DNA of 64,000 nt from Macrocystis pyrifera (lineage: Eukaryota; Sar; Phaeophyceae; Laminariales; Laminariaceae). A program made the translations under genes and the position numbers. Under the pieces are notes generated by a model. It saw only the letters and a program-made list of their open reading frames with translations. It made no database searches and was not told the DNA's origin. Positions 43,068-52,974 of this stretch are shown here, one piece after another. The first letter of the stretch is position 1. Every line of letters starts with the position of its first letter. The stretch spans positions 11,512,774-11,576,773 of the forward strand of contig JASSKH010000015.1 in NCBI GenBank assembly GCA_031763025.1, read 5' to 3'.

Positions 43068-43858
43068 TAATATTATTTTGTTTGTTTTTGGTCTTTTTAG
43101 CGGGTTATTTTGTTTTTTTTCCCCGCTCGACTTCCGGAGATGACCCGTCATCAATTATCAGTGATACTCGTATTTTAGTGACCATAATGGTTGATATTCA
43201 CCTTGATCAGCGATATAGATATCCCAAAGCACCTGCCATTTTTTTCGTTTTTTTTCGTTTTTTTTTTATTGGTCTTGGTACATTTTGTCTATAGAAGATC
43301 GAACGGAGGAAATCTGGGGTTTGTGGAGAGGTATTGTATCGTTGGCATGCTTGGACAGAGGGGATGGGCAAGATGTGCATAGAGGTGATGACGTGTGCAG
43401 TTAGTGGAACTAGGGAGACAGTCTGGGAAGGGTTGACACAGCAGTGACGAAGAAGACCAGTGAGGAAAAGACTTGGGGGGGGGGGGGGGGGGGGTAAGGT
43501 ATATGGTAGGTGTCATGCACAAGTTAGCAGTCTATATCGGGTGTGTGTTATATATGCTACTGTAGGTTAAGTGTGGATAAAATCCAGCACTTACTAATAA
43601 TAATCTTAGATTCAAGAGCAAAACAAACGGTTTAATGTGAAGAACACACACAGACTACTCCTGAATAACAATGCTGTCAATAAATAGATAACAGCGCGCA
43701 GTCGGTTTTCGTTCGTTATTACTAGTAATAATACCTGGGTTTATCTCAACACCTGAAAAATACTTCAAACACTATTATTCGATTCCCCCCCACCCCCCGT
43801 CCCCCTGTGAATAGGTTGATTTTTTGTTTTTCGTTTGGTGCTGTGTGGTTAACCCTCT
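43068..43858. other. No recognisable gene; 20-nt poly-G run
   Basis: The region contains a homopolymer of 20 G at 43475-43494 and T-rich stretches at 43230-43270. No coding signal was seen. Confidence 0.5.
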
Positions 43859-43971
43859 TAGAGCTGCAGTCCCGTTTTGGGGACAGCCCAGTCAAATTCT
43901 AAGTAGTTTGTCCCCAAGCCTGGACTGCGGTTCTAAATTTCGCACAGCAGTCCCGGTTTAGGGACACACTA

Positions 43972-44080
43972 TTACGGGGGGCCATAGTAAATAGGACCAA
44001 ATATTGTTGGTAAAAATAGGTAAATGTATAGGTTTTTATGTGTGTACCATAGGTCCTATATTAACCATGGACCCCAGTAA
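43972..44080. mobile_element. Stowaway-like MITE copy 4
   Basis: A 109-bp family member with TA on both sides and ends TTACGGGGGGCCATAGTAAA and, inverted, TTACTGGGGTCCATGGTTAA. It lies 8 bp from copy 5. Confidence 0.8.
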
Positions 44081-44088
44081 TATTAATA

Positions 44089-44191
44089 TTACGGAGGACC
44101 ATAGTAAAGAGCACCTACGGTACACACAAGCCCATATATCTCCCTATTAATACTATAACAATTAGGGCCCGTTTACTATGGTCCCCCGTAA
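44089..44191. mobile_element. Stowaway-like MITE copy 5
   Basis: A 103-bp family member with TA on both sides and ends TTACGGAGGACCATAGTAAA and, inverted, TTACGGGGGACCATAGTAAA. Confidence 0.8.
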
Positions 44192-44424
44192 TACTTGGAC
44201 TTTGCGAAAGAAACGGGACTGCAGTGCTAAAAGCTGTCTGTGGTTTACCAGGTCTGATTGTAGTCCCGGTTTAGGGACACACTACTTGGAATTTGAGTAG
44301 CTGTGTCCCCGAAACGGGACTGCCGTACTGAAAGCTGTCTGTGGTTTACCAGGTATGATTAACCCGTTCTACGATAGAGGTAGCACATTTCCGCTGAGCG
44401 GTTTTTTCTGAATGAAGGGGGTTC

Positions 44425-44720
44425 CTTGGAGCCCATCTTAACGGGGAACACTAAATTTCGTTCAATCAGATGTAAATTAAATTAAAAAAACAAAATCTAG
44501 TCAAATTGAAAGAACCGAAAGTCCTCGATAAGATGGACCCTTAAATTAGATTAGAAAAAAATCAAGTCAAATTGAAAGAGCCGAAAGTCCCCGTTAAGAT
44601 GGGCCCTTACCCCAAAATCGTTGGAATGCCAATCTTGTTTCGAAAAATGACGTTGTTTATTGTTGGGCCGTGGGATTAGAGCCCATCTTAACGGGGAACA
44701 CCAAGTTTCATTATTTTGAT
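44425..44720. repeat. CCCATCTTAACGGGG short inverted-repeat family
   Basis: GAGCCCATCTTAACGGGGAA occurs at about 44430 and 44680, and the inverse GTTAAGATGGGCCCTTA at about 44594. A diverged block with GATAAGATGGGCCC recurs at 58240-58340. These are probably fragments of a small inverted-repeat element. Confidence 0.55.
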
Positions 44721-44939
44721 TTTTTTTTTTCAATTTCAATGAATTTTAATTTGATTTCGAAAAACAACGTGTTTGTATCCTATCGAGAAACGGCGCACTC
44801 GTTGTCACACCAAAAGGAAACCGAAACAACCTTGAATAACGCAGCGCGTCACACAACACCCAGCCGACAAACAGTGACAAGCGTAGACGAGAGCGAAGGT
44901 TCGCGTTGTCGCGTGCGCGCCGCCGCCAGCATCTTGTTC

Positions 44940-45216
44940 TGTTGATTGATCTCTAAAGGTATAGGCGCAGCTGGCACGGGAACGCGTGGTTGACTCCAGG
45001 CAGTAACACGGAACTCCTCTTATATTATATCCGAGCTGTCGAGTGACAGCACATGCATCGTATGCAGGTTATTTTCCAACAGGTTGCGGAATAAACCTCC
45101 CGTTTATCCCCCCGAATATCCGACTAATTATCCCTGTCCTATAACCCCGTATCAATATATGGAACTCCCTAATATTAGATATAACGTCTCCGTCGTGTTT
45201 CTGAGCACAATCAATA
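44940..45216 (-). repeat. Outer Copia LTR (3' LTR)
   Basis: This repeat differs from 57453-57730 at about ten positions. The inner edge (minus) is preceded by GAGCAGGGGGGA, a likely polypurine tract. Confidence 0.85.
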
Positions 45217-45856
45217 TCCCCCCTGCTCATTATACACGACCATACTTTAATATCCCCCCAGCCCTGTACACTGCAATGTACGACTCCGCTGGGTGGAAAC
45301 ATCTCAATATTATGACCAACTCATATGAAATTCAGAAACATAATTTCACTCAGAACCAAAAACACTATCCAAACCCTCCGACTCTGAAAACATTTACTAT
45401 GGACCGCACACGCCCCCAGCGCTTCAAAGTCTCTCTTCAACCTTACCCAAAAACTTCTCCCTCTATTTCATGAGGAATTAATGGAAATCATGTAAAAAAT
45501 CACAGTAGTCATACTCATCGAAATAAAAATTAAGCCAAGAAAATAAATGCCAGAGATCGCAAGGAACCCCGTTCCCCCGGACAAGAGTCTCCCCTTGTCC
45601 CCTACTCCCGCCATAGATACACAGATCGCGACGGTAATGCGAGATATCATACGTTTCTTCACTTGAATTTTACTTGACGTTGAAACTACTACAAAACACC
45701 AAAAACTCTCGAAATCCATCACCAGGAACGAAATGGTATCATCCTCGGAATTAGCCAGGGAAAAAAAAAACGGCAGCATCTTCGGATTTGTACGTAGTTC
45801 CGACAAATCCTTCACTCTAAAATAACATTAAAACCTTCTACCTCGGAAAAACCGCG
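45217..45856 (-). other. 3' untranslated region of outer Copia
   Basis: AT-rich sequence between the RNase H stop and the LTR. Short frames have no recognisable domain. Confidence 0.6.
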
Positions 45857-46884
45857 TCAAATATTCATCAGAAAATCCCGGTGGTAACAAAACACCGTGT
45901 TGTTGAGCGGCTTTGTCAAGAAGTCTGCATGCTGTTTCTCCGACTCTACATGGGTAATAACAAACTCCCCCTTAAAAATAAGCTCCCGCAAAAAGTGGTG
46001 TCGTATGTCGATGTGCGCCGAATTCGACGTGCACACTGGATTTTTTGCCAGATGCCTTGCCCCCTCGTTATCCTCGAAAACCGTAATGCATCTCTCCCCA
46101 AACCACGGAAAGATAAACTCCATACATAGCGCATGAACATTGCTTCCTTGATAGTGTCTGCCAGTGGTACATATTCGGCCTCAGTGGTTGAGAGTGTGAC
46201 GCATTTCTGCGTCCTAGAAAACCAGCACACACACGCCCCAGCACACATGATAGCCCCACCGGAAACTGATCTCCTGTCAGTGGCTTTGTTGGCATAGTCT
46301 GCATCTGCAAAAGCTACCAGCTCAAGCCCGCTACCCTTCTGGAACGTAATGCCGAAATCACTCGAAAAAAATACGTACTCTAATATACCGACTGCTGTCC
46401 TCCAGGGTACTTCCCTCGGCCTATTCGTGTACCTCGCTACCGCCCTCACCGCGTTCGCAATATCCGGTTGTGTTTGGTTCGCAAGCCACATCAAGCACCC
46501 CACCAACTCGCGCAAAGGCCAATCACCCACGGGTTCATCCTCGTCAAACTCCTCGAGCTTCACACCAGTCGAAAGCGCGTTATTCTTCCCAGAACTAACA
46601 CCAAACCTCGCCGCGGTATTTTCAGCGAACGCCTGCTGCGAAATCGTTAAAGTACCAGCATCTCAATCCCTCGAAAAATAACAACCAGCATACCACCGCA
46701 ACTCGGCCAGATTGTTGATCGGCACAAGGTTGTTCAGGTCTTCACAGAACTGATCGCATCTAGCCTTGAGTCCTACAGCAAAAATATCATCCACATGAAC
46801 TACCGTTACACGGTACGAGCCCGACTCGACCAACCTCATTACACACGCATCAGCGGGGCTCTGCTCAAATCCTAGACTCTTCAT
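45857..46884 (-). pseudogene. pol: Outer Copia RT end and RNase H
   Basis: From the insertion point the RT continues with SLGFEQSPADACVMRL and the catalytic VVHVDDIFAVG (46663-46884). A frame change leads to QPDIANAVRAVARY and the RNase H domain with FADADYANKATDRRSVSG and STTEAEY. A further frame (45857-46123) has FEDNEGARHLAKNP and HIDIRHHFLRE. All Copia RNase H acidic residues are visible but spread over three frames, so the gene is broken. Confidence 0.85.
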
Positions 46885-47152
46885 TGTTCGTAGAGTCCAA
46901 GCCTGGATGCCCTGACCACCACGTGGTCTGATGAGTTGCTTTATAATCGTTGTATTATAGGACAGAGGAGGGGAGAGAGAGCGGAGCCTAGCTCGTAGCT
47001 CGGAGCAGAGAACGGAGCAGAGAACGGAGCAGAGAACGGAGTGCTCAAACTCTCCTCGTGAACACACGGCATAATTCATAATAACGCCTGCGAAGATATA
47101 CACAACCCTCTACAACTTGTAACCGTCGCTGCTGGAACGATCCAAACGAACA
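46885..47152 (-). repeat. Inner Copia LTR (3' LTR)
   Basis: The LTR is 268 bp with three GAGAACGGAGCA-type units. The adjacent minus-strand sequence AGCCAGGGAGGGTG is a polypurine tract closely similar to that of gag-only element 2. Confidence 0.9.
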
Positions 47153-47465
47153 CCCTCCCTGGCTCTTCACAGCAGTGACGAGACCGAAAAGACATTCAAG
47201 ACTTGCTAGGACCTAAGAACAGCCAACGACAGTCCCCCAGGAGGAAACCCGGCCACCGGGTCAAAACCCCCTGTATAACACATATACTCCAAACCATTGC
47301 AATTGAAACAACGGCCGCATTCCAAACGATGACCATGGCCAGAAAATAAAATGCCAAGCGGTGCCCTACTCCCCCATGCCCCCAGAGTAGCGCAGGGTTG
47401 GCGACCTGACAAATTATTCCTCGCATCACTCAAACATGGTACTCATCGAATAATGCTCATACCCC

Positions 47466-48315
47466 TCACTCGCCCTCCAAAGGCAGATTCAACAAGAACC
47501 TACGATGAGACTTAAAAGGGGTCGCAGCAAGGGATTTCGTCAAAATATCCGCGTGCTGCTCTTCCGAAGCTACGAACTGAATGTCGATCTTCTTAGCACG
47601 AAGTAGCTCTCTGACAAAATGAAACCGCACGTCGATATGCTTACTCCGAGCAGAACTAAGAGGGTTTTCAGCCAACGCTATGGCCCCCTGGTTATCCTCG
47701 AAAACCCGGACACATGATCCGCTTAGCTCAGGACAGACAAACGACAACACCGCGCCCGTAAACAAAGCCTTCACCCAGGGCGACATACTCTGCTTCTGCT
47801 GTCGACAACGTAACACACCTCTGCGTGCTACTTGCCCAACTGACGGCCGCACCCCCTAGGGTAATTACCGTCCCCGATACCGAGCGCCTATCGTTCGACT
47901 TATCCGCATAATCAGCATCACTATACGCAGTCAAATCCAAACCCGAGCCCCGTACAAAAGTCAATCCCATAAACCTGGTCCCGTGGAGGTAAGCCATAAT
48001 CTTCAAAACTGCCTTCCAGTGCCTCTCCGTTGGGTTGTGGGAGTGGCGCGCCACAGCACGCACAGCGTTCGAGATGTCCGGCCTCGTCATGGTCGACAGC
48101 CACATCAAGCTGCCCACAGCCTCCCTGTACGGCCAGTCTCCTCCAAGTTCGCCCTCCTCTCTTGGACCTAGTTCCACACCGGGGGTCGCGGGGATATCAG
48201 AGGATGAGTTAACACCAAAACGATTCAGCATGTTCTCAATGAACGCCTTCTGCGTAGTCTCCAATGTCCCCAGTTCCCAGTCGCGTTTGAAAGCACAACC
48301 AGTGTACAAAGTCAA
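47466..48315 (-). pseudogene. pol: Inner Copia RT end and RNase H
   Basis: The first frame (48315-47728) reads LYTGCAFKRDWELGTLETTQ, then the RNase H markers AYSDADYADKSNDRRSVSG and STAEAEYVAL. The second (47852-47466) carries FEDNQGAIALAENP and HIDVRFHFVRE and ends the polyprotein. RNase H would remove the RNA template. Catalytic residues are intact, but a frameshift near 47760 separates them. Confidence 0.85.
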
Positions 48316-48862
48316 TTCGCCAAGGTTATATTCGTGGGAAATTTCATAGCTAGCGCGGCATGGAAATCTCTACATGTCTCATCCGATCCTGCGATCACGA
48401 TGTCATCTACATGAACGGCCATGATCCGTTCTACCTTGCCGTCCACAACCATGCGAAACACACACGGGTCAGACCTACACTGCTCCATTCCGTACTCTAC
48501 CACGGTCTCTACCAATAATCCGGCCCACTGCCGTCCGCTCTGCTTTAGACCATACAGTGATCTGTTTAGGCGGACGATCTTTCCTGACATGTCACCACAC
48601 CCACCGGGCAGTTTCATGTATATCTCGGCGTCGAGTTTCGCGTGAACAAAAGCTTGTGCGACGTCTAGATGAAAAATCTTTAAACCATGTTCATTTGCAA
48701 CAGCCGCCAGAATTTTAACTGACGCTGACGAGGGAGTCGGTGCAAACGTTTGAAAATAATCTACATCCTGCACCTGGCTAAAACCCTTAGCCACAAGTCT
48801 GGCCTTTGTCTTTACTATCAAGCCATCCTTATCCGTCTTGTAGGTAAACACCCACTTCGCAC
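48312..48862 (-). CDS. pol: Inner Copia reverse transcriptase core
   Basis: One frame carries KTKARLVAKGFSQVQDVDYF, HLDVAQAFVHAKLD, LNRSLYGLKQSGRQW and the catalytic AVHVDDIVIAG. This covers fingers and palm of a Copia RT, including the metal-binding Asp of HLDV and the two of VDD. It is separated by a frameshift at about 48855 from the upstream hinge and at about 48313 from the downstream RT end. Confidence 0.9.
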
Positions 48863-49651
48863 CTACAGGTTTCCGCCCTTTTGGCGGTGTCGCGGCTTCG
48901 TACGTACCGGTCGTTTTGTGCCGTCCAACTCAATTTTCATGGCCTCGTGCCACGCCGCTTTGCATTCAAAACGCTCTACATCTGCTACGGACTGTGGGGG
49001 CCGTTCTACGTCTTCCGGGAAACCATTCGGCATGCACACGCTCAACTCCCCTTTGTTCTCCACGGCAGGTCTTCCGGCCATCAAAGCCACTGCGTCCTCC
49101 GTCGTCCAGGGCGTACGATCCAGCATACTCCCAGGCTTCGTCCACGACTCGTACGCTGCCGCAAGCAGCGCGTCTGCGGTCCTTTCATCCATCCTTACCT
49201 GGTGCACAGCAGGTTCACCCTCCAGGCGTTGGCTTTGACCCCGGGTCCGGCCCCGTACAGTCGGGGGGAGCCGGCCCCAGCTGCTGAGCTCGTGTGCTGG
49301 CCTCCCGGACAGGACCGCGGGGGGATCCTCACCGTCCCCTTGCCCGGTGTCGGAGGCTGATGCTGCGCCCGAGTCGCTTCCGGCCCTCCCTGCCGGGACC
49401 GAGGAGGCGTCCACGGCGCCCCCTTGAGACGAATCCATCGTCTCGGCTGTTTCGGCCCTCCCTGTCGGGACCGAGGAGGCGTCCACGGCGCCCCCTAGAG
49501 ACGAACCCATCGTCTCGGGTGTTTCGCCGCCGGCCTCGCCGGCGGCAGGTGCCTGCTGTGCGCGCTCCTGCATAAACGCGTCCAGGTCAAAACCCCACGT
49601 CACGTCGAGGTCGTTCAAGTGAGCCAGACCGTTGTCCAGCTCATCCACCAC
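48863..49651 (-). pseudogene. pol: Inner Copia integrase-RT hinge
   Basis: An acidic, Ala/Gly-rich linker contains two direct ~30-residue repeats (each with GGAVDASSVPTGRAE-type sequence). It ends in FECKAAWHEAMKIELDGTK, the conserved lead-in to Copia RT. The frame is shifted relative to both neighbours. Confidence 0.75.
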
Positions 49652-50958
49652 CCCCCCCCACCACCTCGATCCGACGTGCTCACGTCGTCTGCCTCTGACC
49701 CCCCCTTTTCCGTAGACAGGGAGTCATTCGCCTGGGCAGGTACAGGTGGTGCAGGCGACACGCGTTGCCAGGTGACATTGCGCGTTATTAGCACAGTGCG
49801 GTTCTTTGTCAGCACTCGTACTGAATCTCCGGGGTAGTTTGTTGCCGGGCCGAGGTAAAAGCACTCTTGCGCTTTCGCCTGTGACTTGTTTTCCCTCTTC
49901 ACCTTGTAATAGCCAGGCTTGAGGAAGGGCAGTAGTACTACCGGGGGGGGGTTACCATGCCACATCTCATGCGGCGACTTGCTCTGCGGGTTACCTGTTG
50001 TTGCTGTGCGGTTCAAGGCGTCACACGCCCAGTGGGACGCTTCCGTCCACAACGACGTCGTGGCCGGGAGTTTCGCGCCAGGAAAAAGCTCTTGAGCCTG
50101 GATTCGGCCCGCCATTGCGGCGGTCTCTATCAAACCTAGCGCGCGCTCTGCTACTCCAATGAATTGGGGACTGTCGGCCGTCGTGAATTCCTGCTTGATC
50201 CCTCGTGATCTACACAGGTCGCCAAACTTTCCCCCGCGGAATTCACCACCCCCATCAGATCGGACGATTACCACCGTAGAAGGGACACCGTCTGCACGAG
50301 AATCCGCAAGGAACAGCTCGAACATTTCCGCGGCGTCCGACTTGTGGCGCATAAAGTACACCCTCGTATATCGTGAAAAATCGTCGCGCACGATGAGAGT
50401 ATACCGCTTCCGCCCGAGAGACTCTACCACCTTTGGTCCACTCAAATCCACAAAAACCCTCCCGAGCTTCTTATCTGCTCGTATGTGTGTGGACTGCTTG
50501 ATACCTCTGCGGAGACCCTTTGCCATGGAGCAGCCTTTGCACTTCAGCAGCTTTCCCTCGAGGACAATCCCTTGCTGCTCCGCGGTCTTGCGAAGTAGTG
50601 CCTCGTGGGAGTGTCCAGCAGCGCAGTGGAAATCGTTGATGTTGATTGCAGACTTGTTGGGCAGTTGTCCCGGGGCGAGTACAGCACAGGCGTTTTCCCC
50701 ACAACTGCGGTCGAACCGGTAGCCGTATAGGCTGTAGAGAGTCCCACTCAACGGCAACACGATCGAACGCTCCGACTTGAGCCTGATTACAACCCCCGTG
50801 GGGCGCCCTTCGAAAGTATGGCCGTTTTTGACCAGAGTGGGCAGCGAAAATAAGTGGTAGCGGAGATCCGGCACGTGCGCAACGTTCGTAAGCAGCACTT
50901 GCACGGGACCGTTTCCGGACCGAAAGACAACACTCACGTCACCGTAACCTTCGATCGC
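49615..50958 (-). CDS. pol: Inner Copia integrase
   Basis: GAG-pre-integrase sequence follows the TGA at 50959 (GYGDVSVVFRSGN, then HVPDLRYHLFSLPTL). The HHCC zinc region is HCAAGHSHEALLRK with CKGCSMAKG. The DDE core has D in VFVDLSGP, D in VIVRSDGGGEFRGG and E in GVAERALGL. The C-terminal part (MWHGNPPPVVLLPFLKPGYY, CFYLGPATNYPGDSV) fits Copia. All catalytic residues are intact. Confidence 0.9.
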   Translation of the reverse strand, partial: AIEGYGDVSVVFRSGNGPVQVLLTNVAHVPDLRYHLFSLPTLVKNGHTFEGRPTGVVIRLKSERSIVLPLSGTLYSLYGYRFDRSCGENACAVLAPGQLPNKSAININDFHCAAGHSHEALLRKTAEQQGIVLEGKLLKCKGCSMAKGLRRGIKQSTHIRADKKLGRVFVDLSGPKVVESLGRKRYTLIVRDDFSRYTRVYFMRHKSDAAEMFELFLADSRADGVPSTVVIVRSDGGGEFRGGKFGDLCRSRGIKQEFTTADSPQFIGVAERALGLIETAAMAGRIQAQELFPGAKLPATTSLWTEASHWACDALNRTATTGNPQSKSPHEMWHGNPPPVVLLPFLKPGYYKVKRENKSQAKAQECFYLGPATNYPGDSVRVLTKNRTVLITRNVTWQRVSPAPPVPAQANDSLSTEKGGSEADDVSTSDRGGGGGWWMSWTTVWLT

Positions 50959-51795
50959 TCAGGTGGATCCGTCAGCGATTCGGAGAGTCAAGTAGCATTC
51001 TCTATAATTGACCATGCAGTCAGCGGAGGGCGTCATGTGAGTAGACGCACCACTATCACATATCCAAGCCTCGTATCCTACCTGCCAAGCAGACTCCCCT
51101 TCACCCGAACCATCGCTCCACTTGCCTGTCTCTTCGGCCTTGAAAGCTGAGGCCTGGACCGTACCTTTTTCCGGGTCGTCGTCCCTTGCCCCATCCTTAC
51201 TCGTCACCGCCATGACAGCTTCTTCTTTCGATGAGGGGCAGACATCAGCAGCGTGCCCCAGCCCGTTGCATCGACTGCATCGATCCGTGGACATGGGACA
51301 GGCATCGGCAGAGTGCCCGCGTCCCTGGCATCGACTGCATAGCTTCGCCGTACACTCGCTCCTCCAATGGCCCTTCTTGCCACACCTATGACACTTGACC
51401 ACTGGATTACTTCCGCTGGCGGCTTTGGCGTCGTTACCATTGCCACCAGCAGCCGCGGCCGAGCCACCACCGTTCTCGTTGGAGCATCTACCGCCTCGTC
51501 CGTGACCCCGTCGTCCACCTTTTTCCTTGCCATTTCCTCCACCTTTCCGTCGACCACCGCCACCGCCGCCGCCGCCGCCGTACATAGCATGGCCTGCGTG
51601 GCCAGCGTTGGACCCCTTTTTCCTGTTTCCAGAAAGTCGGGGATGCCGTTCTCGAACAGCCTTGAAGATGTCATCACGGCCGATGCTGTCACGTGATTCC
51701 AGGTTCCGAGCCTCCACTTCGTATTCGGCAGGCAGAGCGTCAATAAAGATGGTGTACAGCATGTGGTCGTCTACTGACGTTCCTGCTGTTCGCAT
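50959..51795 (-). CDS. gag-pol: Inner Copia Gag C-terminus, zinc knuckles and protease
   Basis: The frame begins with the end of the UBN2-type capsid (LYTIFIDALPAEYEVEARNL). It continues through a Gly/Arg-rich segment to three consecutive knuckles, CHRCGKKGHWRSEC, CSRCQGRGHSADAC and CSRCNGLGHAADVC, at about residues 134-190. Protease follows with WICDSGASTHMTPS near residue 245. The frame ends at an in-frame TGA (50959-50961) inside protease, and integrase sequence continues in the same register. The TGA is a nonsense mutation or, less likely, a readthrough site. Confidence 0.88.
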   Translation of the reverse strand: MRTAGTSVDDHMLYTIFIDALPAEYEVEARNLESRDSIGRDDIFKAVRERHPRLSGNRKKGSNAGHAGHAMYGGGGGGGGGRRKGGGNGKEKGGRRGHGRGGRCSNENGGGSAAAAGGNGNDAKAASGSNPVVKCHRCGKKGHWRSECTAKLCSRCQGRGHSADACPMSTDRCSRCNGLGHAADVCPSSKEEAVMAVTSKDGARDDDPEKGTVQASAFKAEETGKWSDGSGEGESAWQVGYEAWICDSGASTHMTPSADCMVNYRECYLTLRIADGST

Positions 51796-52668
51796 TTCCG
51801 CGGCAAGATCCTCGATCCTGCCATCTCCTCGAGCGGGTTGCTCCCCGGCGCCATCTTAAAACTGTTAAGGCGTCGGGAGAGGTCTGATTTGGCCCCCGTC
51901 GTCTAAGGGCCGTACCACGCAAGGAGAGCGTCCCACGCTTGCCTCGGCGAGGTACACCGGTGCAAAATGCTTTTATCGCTCTTGCTCTTGAGGGCCGTCG
52001 ACAGGAAATTCCATGCCAGTGTATGCCTGTGCACACTTTCGCGGCTAAACCCCCTAGCGCCAAGCATCGAGTTTTCGGTGTCTAATTCCCCTACGGGAAT
52101 GTACTGTGGTGGATCCGACACGAAAGCAGACAAGAAACCAACTCCTTTGGCGTAATACCGAGCATCTCTTGTCCAGGGGTTGAACTCAGATTTTAGCCCA
52201 CTAAACGAAGGCACAGGAGTGTGTTTGAAGGCCAAATGGCGCGATAGAGGCAGATCAAATCCACCACCCAACTCACCGCCAGGGTACGCACCCCATCCTC
52301 CTGTCCTCCCATCCTGGTCTGGATGACCCCTCGGTGGGCCAACCTCGATAGGCAACGCAGTTCCTCCGCGTCCAGTTGCTCCCAAATCTGGCGAGGCGCC
52401 CTCACGCAAAATTTGTCTCTTGTTCTGTTGCAATCTCTCTTACAGCAGTGGGTACTGCCCCTTGTGGGCTCTCCCCTACAGCAGCGCTACTCACAGCGCT
52501 GCCGGACTCCGATCGGCCGTTGTTCCTCATAAACTCGGCCATCATGTCCCTCATGGCGTTCAGCATCGACGCCTCTCTGTTCTCCATCGCCAACTTGATC
52601 TCGCGTCCCAGCGTTTCAACGTCACTTGGGGAGTCGCGCTCTTCTTGAGCCGATCCCTTCGAGGGCAT
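51796..52668 (-). pseudogene. gag: Inner Copia Gag N-terminal half
   Basis: The start is MPSKGSAQEERDSPSDVETL at 52668, with a helical segment MENREASMLNAMRDMMAEF likely to be a coiled coil. A frameshift near 52420 leads to a second frame (52433-51903) with a Gly-rich stretch and a capsid-like part (SFSGLKSEFNPWTRDARYYA, LAWNFLSTALKSKSDKSIL). Another shift joins the zinc-knuckle frame. Confidence 0.75.
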
Positions 52669-52713
52669 CGTGGGCTTCTGGTACCAGACCTCAAACGTTC
52701 AAGTACACTAGTG

Positions 52714-52969
52714 TGTTCGTAGAGTCCAAGCCTGGATGCCCTGACCACCACGTGGTCTGATGAGTTGCTTTATAATCGTTGTATTAGAGGACAGAGGAAG
52801 GGAGAGAGAGCGGAGCCTAGCTCGTAGCTCGGAGCAGAGAACGGAGCAGAGAACGGAGTGCTCAAACTCTCCTCGTGAACACACGGCATAATTCATAATA
52901 ACGCCTGCGAAGATATACGCAACCCTCTACAACTTGTAACCGTCGCTGCTGGAACGATCCAAACGAACT
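52714..52969 (-). repeat. Inner Copia LTR (5' LTR)
   Basis: The LTR is 256 bp. In minus orientation the internal region opens with CACTAGTG directly at its edge. The terminal base is T where A is expected, yet TTCAT follows, fixing the boundary. Confidence 0.9.
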
Positions 52970-52974
52970 TTCAT

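Larger units (their letters stand above)
43859..44355. repeat. Composite of AGTCCCGTTTTGGGGAC repeats with two nested MITEs
   Basis: Blocks such as CAGTCCCGGTTTAGGGACAC and AAACGGGACTGC occur in alternating orientation. One block (43940-43970 continuing at 44194-44230) is split by two adjacent Stowaway-like elements. The undisturbed sister block (44264-44330) shows the empty arrangement GGGACACACTACTTGGA. Confidence 0.65.
46885..52969 (-). mobile_element. Inner Ty1/Copia element
   Basis: This 6,085-bp element has LTRs at 46885-47152 and 52714-52969, beginning TGTTCG and ending CGAACA (CGAACT in the right copy). A perfect 5-bp duplication TTCAT flanks it (46880-46884, 52970-52974). The LTRs differ by about four substitutions and by one extra 12-bp GAGAACGGAGCA unit in the left copy. 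Gag, three zinc knuckles, protease, integrase, RT and RNase H follow in order on the minus strand. One TGA and several frameshifts break the single frame. It is younger than the element it interrupts. Confidence 0.92.
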
